The notes under the pieces: generated by a model
What the model saw: only the letters and a program-made list of their open reading frames with translations
Database searches by the model: none
Told to the model about the DNA's origin: nothing
From: Megalopta genalis
Taxonomy: Eukaryota > Arthropoda > Insecta > Hymenoptera > Halictidae
Reading direction: 5' to 3'
NCBI RefSeq assembly: GCF_051020955.1
Contig: NC_135018.1
Span: 23,463,271 to 23,527,270 of the forward strand
Length of the DNA: 64,000 nucleotides
Translations under genes and position numbers: made by a program
In this document: one piece after another, positions 22,398 to 34,300 of the stretch
Position numbering within the stretch: position 1 is the stretch's first letter
Layout: each line of letters begins with the position of its first letter

Positions 22398-25300
22398 GTA
22401 AGACAATTTATTTATTTGTAGTTTAATCAATTTAAGATGCATGGTTGAACCTATACTTTTGTGAGATTATGTCTGTATCTAATAGCTTTTGTATTTCTTT
22501 TATAGGATAGCTTTATGCCACCATCACAACGTTGTAGTTATGAATGTGACAAGAGTCCAACAGGTCCCCTTAATCGGAAGAAACTTATTGAACACATCAA
22601 CAAACAAGCTTTGGAAACACCAGACATACCAGAATTAAAGCCTTTTGTACCTGGTGTAATAAGAGGCAAAAAGGTTTGCATTTTGTTAGACAAACAGATT
22701 AATATATACAAAATTTATAATGGTCTTATATATATATATTTATGTTAATCTCTTATAGTGGATTCCTCCCCCTCAAGAAGCTATAAAAGAAAAAGAAGCA
22801 GATGAACAAATTGCTATTGATCTTGGAGAAGAATACGAACAAGCTTTATCTAATGCTACCCAAGAAGAAATTATTGATCTTGCTGGTAAAGTATTAGACT
22901 AATATTAATTCAATAAAAATTAAAATAATAATAAGATTCTGATAAGTGTATAATGTGTCTTGGTTGTCAAGAATTGATATATTTAAAAAATGAAAATTTT
23001 GAATGTATGACTTTTAAGTTATATAATTTTCTAAACTGTTAACTTTTGTGCTAGAGATATTTTCAATGTAACATGTGATTGTAGAATTCACATATTTTTC
23101 ATTGTATATAGCTATCCTTGGATTCCATTCCATGATGAACCAGGACCAGTATCATGCTTCCTTATTAAATTCTGGTCAGCCTGTCGGCTTGGGTTGGGAT
23201 GGTGTTACAAAAGCTAGTCAACCAAAACCATACCCAATGGAACCACCTAACGATACAGATGTTGATGCCACAATTAAACAAGTTCGAGAAGATGATATAT
23301 CATTGACTGAATTAAACTGGAATAACATTAAAGTGAGTACACACAGCACATTAATGTTTTTAAATACACTTATCTAATAATGTTAAATATTGTACTTAAT
23401 GTCAATTTGTTATTCTACAGAATATTTCTGACGAAAAGTTTATTCAACTATTTGAAGGACTAGAAATGAATACACATCTTGAATCTTTAAGTTTAACAAA
23501 CGTGGGAGTCACTGATAAGACTGCACAAAGGTTGGCAGAAGCCTTAGAGAAAAATTCTACACTCAGAGTACTCAAGTTAGTATAATGTTATGAACAGACA
23601 TTCATATGGGCAAAGAGAAATATGTATAATGATTTCATATTAAAATTTTATTTTCTCAGCGTGGAAACAAACTTTATAAGCCCATCTGTGATAGTGAGGC
23701 TCATTAGAGCACTTCTTAAAACAAAATCAATAGAAGAATTTCGATGTTCCAATCAGGTAAAATATGGATAATATCACTTTTCAGGTCACACGTTTTATTT
23801 ACCTTGATGTATGTATATTTTTATTTGTTGTAACTTGTAGAGGTCACAAGTGTTGGGAAATAAAATCGAAATGGAAATTACTCAGTTGGTGGAACAGAAT
23901 CCGACGTTGCTTCGGCTTGGACTTCATTTGGAGTTCAATGATGCTAGACATCGTGTAGCTGCACACTTGCAACGCAACATTGATAGGAGTGAGTAGAAAG
24001 ATCTTATTTATAAAAATAAGTTTTTTATACTACTCTGGATACTAAATATTTATTTATTTATTTGCGCCAATATTTGATACATATCGTATCTATATTGCCG
24101 AAAACTTAACAGAAAATGTTATCTTCCGTAAATTTGTATACCACCTAGTATACAAATTAACGGTCATATAAATTAGTAGCATCCACCTGTCATATTTCGT
24201 TATTTAGTTGTATTTTATAGTAATCATGTTTGTCGTACTGTTCCTTCCAGGTGTTCCAGAAATATTCTTAATACATTACAATGTTCTATTTTATATGTTT
24301 AAACCAGACTGGCTCTTTACAGGTCGTCTCTATTATATTCATCCAGATACATATATTTTCAATCTAGCATCTGTAGTCTTTAAAAAGACATTTTAGTGCC
24401 GTCATTCACGTAATTTGGAGATTTAAATCTTTAATTTTTCATTTAGATGGAAGCAATTGTATGGGGGACCATGGAGATCATTTGATGAAATGCTTCTAAC
24501 ACTTTCAACTCTGCTTCGTAGTAGTCACATAGCGCTTTACTAGCTCATCATCATTCATCCATTCATCCTGCTAAATTCATTTATTATTTTTTTAACTAGT
24601 GGCATAGAGGTAATTATGAAACCCTGGCGTGCACCTGTTCAAAGTCTTTATACTCAGCATCATGTTTCTAACATTTCCAAAATTTGACATCGATCACCTT
24701 CTTCTGCAGCTTTCCTGATGCACTCTAATTAATTAATTTAGATCGTTAATTCACTTTATTATTATAAAATTACGATTGTTAAAGGTGTTGTACCTAGAAA
24801 ATGAATTAGCAGATACAGACTGATTAGTATGTTTTCAATTTTCAGCTAAGTACAGAAACAAAGGTTAAAGTACATAAGCATTTGATTCGGTATGAGTTTA
24901 TTTAAATCACGTTCCTGTTTCACTGTTGCTTTCAGCTTATATAACATGTACATGCGGCTTATGGCTCATGCTTCTAGCTTGCTTTACACCTCCGTACTGT
25001 TGCTTAATTAATGAAGTCAAATATACAGTTAATATCTTAATTACTTTGTCAGAGAAAGTATACATCACTTTATTGGCCTTCCGCTTAAATTAATTATAAC
25101 AAATATTTTATTTTATAAAAGAGCAGTACTCATTATTCTAGGTCAAAATCTTTCATTGTAATTATATTATAGCATGATCTGACATATTTCCTTTTCCAAT
25201 GAACCTTCTAATTTTTTAAAAATTTCTACATTTATACATACAAGTTATAGTAAGATATAAACACAAGTTTGGATTAAATCGTCCAAACTTTGTCTTGGAA

Positions 25301-28300
25301 TTTAATTTTTTCCCCCGTTTTCATTCTATAAAATTGTTTTATTAAATTACTCAGAATTTTAATTATGTATTTACTTTTATTAGTTTTACGTGTGGCACGT
25401 GCTAAGCAAGAAAGCGGTACAGCCTCACGAAATTTTACTATACCCATAGGCAGCTTAAGAGACAGTACATAGCACAAATTAATGCAGTGAGTAGATACAT
25501 ATTGACAAAATTTCAATCCTGATGACGTCTTGACTTATTTGGTCTACACACAATGTCTGTGATGATCCCGAATGTTTTTATGAACGTTAATTGAGTACAA
25601 CATTTACCAAATTGTTTTGAAAAGTCCTTGTTGCCCGTTTCTGATTATTTTAGTGTATGTGAATTTTGCATCGATAAAGGTCAGTGGTTTGATAATACTC
25701 ATATTTGTCTCTGAAATCGTCTCAGTTGTCCAAAAAAATGTTGATTCCCGTTGTTAATAGTTAAGCATGCTGTCAGAAGTACCAGTATTGTGGGGATAAA
25801 ACGGTTATAGTGTTAATATTAACAGTATTGATAAGTACAATGTAATCAACTTATTCGAGCACAATAAATATTAAACATGTTTGATGAGGGTAGTGACTCG
25901 ATAGTACTTCTATCTCTGCAGATACATATACTTTCTCAAATATTTATGAAAGATATTTTTAATACTAACATAGTTAGGTACCGCAATATTTATCGCTGCA
26001 GTGCTACATTTGTATTATTCTAGTGTTAGTAGAGGTTTTAATTCCGATAAGTACATTATTTAAATTGTAAAGGATGTTAGTAGTTGGTTTTTTAGTAATA
26101 TAAAATCCTTGCTCGTAATATAACATTATGTTACGATATTATACCCTAAAGGATATACAAATTATTATTAGCTTTTGTTGATATGAACGATTGATTGTCT
26201 CCTCTAATCTCAATTGTTTCCGACACAGTGGTATATTGAGTGCCCCTGAATTTCTGTATCTTCTGTTACTCTGCATGGAACAGGTTGTTTTTCGTTTCTT
26301 TTTTGTTCATTTCTGTATGTAAGTTTATCTAACTTTCACTTTGAAATGTTAACACTTGAATGTCAATCCTCGCGTCTTGCCTAGCTGTGTGTGGAGTCTC
26401 GAGGCTCGAGTCGTATTAGGACCACTGTCAGATAACTACTCTCAAGTAACTATAACAAATAATATATCTCAAATATAATTAATAAATAATCTATCTCAAA
26501 TAATTACTCTCTACAAAACCAATTGGATTTACAATAGAAGACCCCTGTAATAATATTGTTCTTATCGGAATTACTAATACTAATGAGTAAATCAGTAGTA
26601 CTGACTATGAATTAGTGTAATTACTAATAACATGAAAATTGTCTAAACAAGTCTACAGTATAGATTCTAATATAGATTTTATACATATTACTTATTAAGC
26701 ATTTCAATATTCTCTGCACGATCTTACTTTCAGTTGCTCGCATCATGCTATCTCCTACATACTGTACCACGCTATTCACTACAAAACAATAATGCATGGC
26801 ATGCTACAAACGAAAAGGGGGAACAATTAATTAAAGAAGTTATTAGTTATAAATTAAGAGTACACATTCCGGTATATACGATCCTACACCAACATATCAA
26901 ACATTTCAGTTTATTTCTCAAATCATTCTCTTTCAAGAAATAGGTGTTGATCGCACAAAACCAGGGCAATTATACTAATAAAAAAATCACACTGATGTAC
27001 CAGGTCTACCGTCGCTATTAAGAGGGATTTCGAAACGATCTCATCTTTAATGAAGTTGTTCATCTTTTTAGTATGGCTATTTATAAAGTATGATGTTAAA
27101 AGGAAACTCCTTTTGCTTCGTTTCGATTTCCCCTAATTCGAGACTATATATTATTTAATGTACATCACTGTGCCACCCACCGATGAGAAACTCAGCGAGC
27201 CAGAGCTGCGAGTTATACTTACGACACCTCTATTCTTTCCCAACAGTACGGAAAGACCTAACGCTGCGGCTACAGTTCCGATTCTTTAACATGAACCACA
27301 GGAAACAAGCCTTGATTCAATGAAAGGTAGCTACACGTCGAGTGCTGGCTCGATCAGCGGAATGAACTGCGTGGTTTTTTTTGTCTATTTTAAATAAATT
27401 TTAATGCTGATTATTTTTGCAGCTTCACTAATTCCACTTTGTAATATGTAGGTTGACAAATTCTGATGTGTGCGAAACATATACGGAAACCAGAAAAAAA
27501 TATGACAATGACAGGTGATCAAGCGTTAAAGTGTTCGAGAATTCTGGGCCATGAGTACATAGTACAATTTGCGGACTATTTTTGCGAATTATTTTCTAAC
27601 GTGCTCATCGATCCTTGGGATATCAAAATCGGATCAATGGTTATTCTACGCATTCAATTTGTGGAACAATTCAAGTACCTTAAGTGCTAGAGGTTGTTAG
27701 TGATTGTTAGTATACTATTGGACTTTCAACGCAAAAACAGATGAATGTAGAAATGATAAAACTGTTCCTTTTGATGTAAAAGAGTTTTTATATTCATTAT
27801 TATTTTACAAAATCTCGTATTAAAGTTCTTTTAAAATTAAAAGTACGGAAAAATAATTGTAAAGTAACAATTGAAGAGTGTACCATTCTTAAATGTTCTT
27901 ATTTTAAGTAAAAGGGTAGACCACGTGAGTGGTAATCTTTCTGAACCCTTAATTAATGTTTCATAGAAAAGAGACATCCACATCTTAAGCATTATGGTAC
28001 AAAAGAGATTAAACCCTTGGTTTTTGAAATTCTAAAGATGAAGCATTGTCAAAGACTTCAACCTGACAGACTTTCAAAGACAAAGGCTTCATCGACAGAA
28101 CCGTCCAGCTTCAAAAACGTTGTAAACAAAGGGTGGACTTCTTTTTATCGATTCATTGTGTCGTTAAAACCGGCTCGTATCTAACACGACCGGACTATGA
28201 CGGGTCCCGAAAACAGAGTTTTGCGCTTGATCTGACACGTCGTTAACTGGGAATAGTGTTCGCGGACGAGCATTAACTACGGCCGACGGGTTCGTTGCAG

Positions 28301-31300
28301 GGTTTAGGTACATCCTATCAAACCCGATGAAGTCGTGACGCGTTAATTTCCACGCAAAGCGAACGGGAGCTTCTGGAGCTTTGCGTGACGTCCTCTCGAC
28401 GTTAAACGTCGAGCAGCGAACAGTTTAACACGTGCCGACGTACCTAGTGATGGGATCAAGCGTATCGCGACTGGTATCTTTGACCCGTTGGAACGTGTGC
28501 TGTGTTTAAGGGAACTGAAACAAGTTGTCGCTCCTTTCACGGCGCATTCTCGTCCACTACTTTATTCGCGTAAATTGCTAACGAGGAGAAATTATCGGGC
28601 TTATATAAATTTACAATTTTGTATTTGTATCGCAAAAAAGTCGAATTAACGGTACGATGGAGAGACATTTGCAATATAAGTAATCGATAAAACGATTACT
28701 ATTTTTGCAAATCCTAAATATCGTTTACTTTAGAGATTACTTTAAAGAAACAGGAATTGTCCAAACAGGAAAATAGAATTGCCACTGTTTTCTTACATGA
28801 GCGAGTTTGTTAGGTAAATAAGTTTGATTTTTCTCTTAGTTATGTTTATGTTATACATATATACATGCATAGAATTACTATTCTTTTCATTAATTAGTGT
28901 GTTCCACCTAAAGCAGACCTCTTTACTTTATCCATCTATTATGCTAGTATGCCTACTTTTATCGATTATTTAGTGATACTTAATTTGGATGAAATTTCAA
29001 ATTCCGCAAACATCTGTATAGTTTGTGCTATACACGAGTTTGCGATTAAAGACCCACCCACCACCACCACAGAAACGTTAATGTATATTTTTATTTTACT
29101 TGCATATAACTGATACTATGTATTTTATGTTCTTTTTATTTGTTATCTACTACATGCTAATATTTTTAACTGTATTCAGTTACAAACTGAGCCGGAGAAT
29201 GTGTCATTATTTCCCCAAAAATTTTCTAGATCAAGTTCTGTATATAATGTCGTAATTGGAATTAGGACCGGTACTGGTGATTAGTTAATTTGTAGGTGAA
29301 GTTTATCGCCATTCGCGAGCCCAGTTTGAGATCGATCCCGTCACTATAGATGTTCAGACACATGGTAACTCACGTTGAAACTGTTCCGTTGAATGAATCG
29401 CGGGGGCTCCCACCGATAAACTTTTTCCCCTGTGCACACGAGTACAACTCAATTAGCCGGTCGTTTGTGGAAAAAGTTGCTAGCCAGATTGCCGCTTTAC
29501 AGTTCAGATTAGCTATTTACATAGGAGAACGGAAGTAATTTCTTTTTGTCACGCAAGCAACCGCGCGCTAAACAGGACATGCTTTTCAGTTAAACTATTT
29601 TTGATTTTCCCGTGTCGGTGTTGACACACGTTTCTTATCGTTACTCTCATAGATTTTCATTATCATTCGAACACTGTTCTTTTATTAATTTTATACTTTC
29701 ACGCTTATGTTGTAATAAGCAAATGATGCATCGAAATGTAAACAATTATGTTGTAATCTAATATAATTAAATTTTAAGCACCGTCGTAGGATTTTATGTA
29801 ATTAAAATTTTGGATGCATATGGTAAACAATTTAAATACAAATTCCAGATGTAGAAAATGATCAACAATTCTCGATTATTGAAGACACTAATGATACAAT
29901 TAAATCTTGTAACTGCACAGTGTATATCTCTCCTATAACGTGGACAGGCGATTCTACGGAATCCCAAAATGCAAATTCACAATCGTGCCCGTTGCTCTAT
30001 TCAGTTTATATGAAAAGCAAACTCGAATTATTCGGCAGTAAACATCATTCCACAACGTCAAATGCGCGAGAGTTTGGTCAACGATTGATGAATTTCCGAT
30101 GAACAAGTTTATAGTAAATGCAATTTACACTTTGAACAGTTCACAGAATCTTTTCCGTAGGAAAAAGCTTATAGGAAAGGTTTTCAAAAAATCGCTGTCA
30201 GAGTAAATAAATGCTCGGCCCAGAATCGTCGAAACACTGATAACGCATGCAAATACAGGGGCGTAAATATTTTGCACGACAATGCTTGATCTCAATTGCG
30301 CAAATATCTGTGCAACATCTGCAGAAATTAAAATGTTCGTATCTGTTATATTTTTTCCGTGCGCAAAGCTTGCTTTTTCAGACGATTAGCTATTTAAAAA
30401 TGCAGTAGAGAAAACGTGTATTTTAAAATGTTGTGTTATTAGGTAAAATAGGACAAAAAATTGTTTAAATTGAAAGTCTTCTATAATAATTGTAAAATCA
30501 TGTAGCGTAAAATATTTCTTAAAAATTTCATCGCTGCTTATCTTTTAAATCAGTACGGTTTTACACCGGTTAGTTACGTAAACACATAATTAGTCAAAAA
30601 AAGTTTCTGGAAAAGTTTTCGGGTTGTCTAGTTTCGAGAGTAATTTTCTCTAAAATTAACAATTAAATAAGTGCACGAGGACAGCTTGACCTTAAATGTA
30701 AAAATAACGTAGAATGTATAAAGTACCGAATTTTTTTTATGTAAGACACAATGCATTTCTTTTTAAAGTAATGTTATGTTAATTATAGACGTACTAATAA
30801 TTATGGAGGCATCGCTTATTCAATGTGTCTTATTTGCATAATTTTAACTGTGTATCTGGTTAAAGAGTAAATTATCTTGGTGGCTGAAAAATAATGTTTC
30901 AAATTCTGTTCAAAAATATGAACGACAGTAAGTACAATGAACGTAAACAAATATTTTCTCTTTTTATAAAATAACAGTCTCTGTATTGTTCATAGAATTT
31001 ACTTTAAATTTTAAAACGAAAATAAATCTTTGTATTCAAATAGTTTATACTGAAAATCAAGATTTTTTAAAAAATTTACGTAGTTCTTTAGACTATCCAA
31101 AATTGCATGTAAATTGAGTAAAAGAATGTATATAACTTACCTTGCAGTTTTATCATTATGTAGAACAAGCGAAGCAAAAACAAAAAGGATTTTCATACTC
31201 TTTAAAGTTTGTATAATAAAATTGCAATGAAAAATTCGTTATTTTGTCAGTTATTCGGCCGAACTAAAATTTCAATTCATTGTTATTAGTTTTGAAACAC

Positions 31301-34300
31301 CAAGCTGATTTATGGGAGTATGTATTTCCATTCGGTGCCATCAATTTTAGATGATTTGTGAGATAAACGATTTTGGAACAATAGTTTTGCAGTTTCACAT
31401 ATATATTCGTTTATGTTTCAAGGAAATACAATGTAATCTTTGTGCAGTTATCGTTATTATTACATAAATTGTTATACATTTAAAAACAAATTAATAATAC
31501 TCTAGATGAACGTGGTTATTTTGTGAAATGAAATTGAGCGAAACAAAATTTTTCAACGAAATAACAGCTGTGCGCAGAAATTTATTGAAATAACTTTTGT
31601 GGACTATAAAAAATACTATTGTCACTATTGATATAATTCTAATCTGAAAAATTCCAAGATTGGTTCATTATTTAGATATCATGGATAGCAATTCAAAATG
31701 CACAATTTTGAGAAAAATATGTAGCGACAATTTTGTAAAATGCAGTTGAGAAATCGATGTTTCGACTGTTGCGAACGAGAATATCCCCTCAACTGTTCAG
31801 GAGTTAACAAGTTAACGCGGGAATAGAATTTCCCCGGTCAATTTAGAAAATTGATGGAATGATTTTCACGACGAGCCGAGTTTAGTGCTTCGAGCGTTGC
31901 GTGAACGAGTTTGCTCGACGTTCGTACCGATGAGACTCTTTCTACAGAATGACCAAGTTACTTCACGGCTCGTTTGTCGACGCGTTGTTCCGCGATCGAA
32001 AGATGACCGTGCCAGCTTCAACGTAACACCTCTCCCTTGTTTCAGTGCTCCACGTGTGGTGTGCATCAACCTGTCCACGAACTAATCGATTTCTTGAACG
32101 AACGATTTCTTGTCGATTTTTGTGAAAATAATTTGCGCGATGTTACTTCAATTAACACTGCTAGGTTGCGGATAGTCGCACAGCTACACTATTATTTTCA
32201 TTAATAGATTATATAAACGTACGCAATCCGCAACTTATGTTTGATGTATTACAGAGTTCTGTTTTTTTACTAACCGAGTGATTTTTAGAATTAAACAATA
32301 ATTTGGAGCTTCCTTCCGTTTTGCATGAAAAAGAAGTGTGAATCGCACGAGAAAAGACCCCGTCTCCATTTGTGCTCGGAGTAATGTGTCTTTATGAGAT
32401 TTTTAGTGATGATTTGGAGGAAGCTTCATTACAGAGTTCAATAGAATCGGAAGGCTCGACGGTCAATTCTATTATACAAAATTATTTCATAAAATGTACA
32501 TTTGTCGGTCGAAGACAAGAAATTGCATTCCACAGCGACTGCAATATTATTATTAATTATGTATGAGACAATAATATTATTAATTACAGAGGACGGAATA
32601 AGTAATATTCATGCGCACATCGTAGTGTGATCCTTGTGCAATCACTGGATTAATTATGCTTCATGAGAGTCGACGAAAGGTGGCAGATAAAATGCCAGCC
32701 ACTCCAACTTTTGTACAATTTTAGATTTTTAAAAGAATCCAAAAAATTGTTAAGGAGTTATAGTAGGTCGACAGTTTTCTTTTAAATGATAATTTCGAAA
32801 GCATTAACAAATGCTCATTATATCGATGAATTGTGGACAAAAATGCTTTAACAAATATTCGGTGTTGAATTCAAAGGAAGTATTTATTTATTTATTAGTG
32901 TATTTAACACCAAATGATTTATTTAGCGAATACAGGATTGTTACATGTGCATATGTTTAATATTAGTATTTGCCTTTGAGAAGCTTTGTTTCTTGTAGCG
33001 TAATACGGTCCTTCTCATAATATGAGCATTGCCATAGTTCAGGACTTGGAATTCTGCTCCGCAGTGGCGAGCACTGTTGGCTATATAAATTGCACTCTTG
33101 ATAGTGAAGCATTTAAATTATAATGATCGTAACGACTTCTATTAATGAAAAGTATAAAATCTCTGGAAAGTCCAAGTCCAATATATCATGGCTTACTTTT
33201 ATTCGCGTGATCAAATCTAAAGTAGTTCAGTCCTTTAACTAGACCTTGCTCTCTGGTTAGGACATTTTTCCTCGAATTTTGTGGTCTCTGGTTAGGTCAG
33301 TAATTGAAGCTTTGATATCTGGCGACAGACTCTTTTGGTTGCTTCTTTGGCAAATAAATTTATAAATTTTCAACTGTTCCTAGAAACTGCTGATAGCCAA
33401 GTGTTGTGCAGAGGAGTATAATTATTGTTTCATACAATAAAAAAAAGTAATTAGTCAGTCGAGATTAATTGGCTCCTATTTAGAAACAAGACGCACAGAG
33501 TCTTCCGGTTCTGAGTCCGCGCGCACTCGCTCGATCAGAACGTTGCAGGAAGAAGAATCATAGATATATTTGCCGTTTCCCACGGCTACCCGATGGAAAT
33601 AAAACGATCCGGCTGTTTGCGTGTCCGAGACGAAAGTTGTTTAATTCGCAGTGGAGTCGATGATGGATGTGTACGGATTCTCGGTGGCGCCCGAGGGAAA
33701 AACCGGCCGCAATTTTCGCGAATAGAAAGCCCGATTTCGACCGAATGAAAGACAATTAAAAAGCAACGATCGCGCGCGCCCGACCCGCCCTCCGGTATAT
33801 TTTATGTCGTTCCTTGGTTATTTCTGGCTGGTGCCGAAATTGCAATTTTCCGTGGCCAGATTACGTTTCGGACCGGACCGCGGCGTCCACTTTAAAAATT
33901 TCGCCCTTTTAATCGAGTAACAATGCGCGCGCGCACGCCCCCTGTCAGCCGGAAATGACAGTAATTGATTCCGAGAGCTTCGTTTCCGAACATCAAGTAG
34001 ATGTGTTTTAATAATCGGATTTCCACTCGCCTTGGTAGACTTATTTGAATTTTACTTTGACCTAAGCTTCCTTAAAGGAGCTCATTAAATCATAATTTGC
34101 CTCGGTGATGACATAGTATGGTATACATAACGATCGTTACGCGTTGCCGTTGCACCTTATCGATCTTATTTTCAAATGTTTTGAATAGACAGAAATTACT
34201 CGCTTCATATTGCCTGAAAATCTGTAAATCGAGGAAAACGGGTGGATATTATTGAAATGATTTTCCTCAGTTCGTTTCATTCGGCAGAGGATGAAAAATT

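Noticed and set aside
24936..25090. Phase-compatible acceptor TTGCTTTCAG with a 52-codon hydrophobic frame
   Set aside because: It could extend tropomodulin, but the cysteine- and leucine-rich tail is unlike any tropomodulin end, and an AT-rich intron gives such frames by chance.
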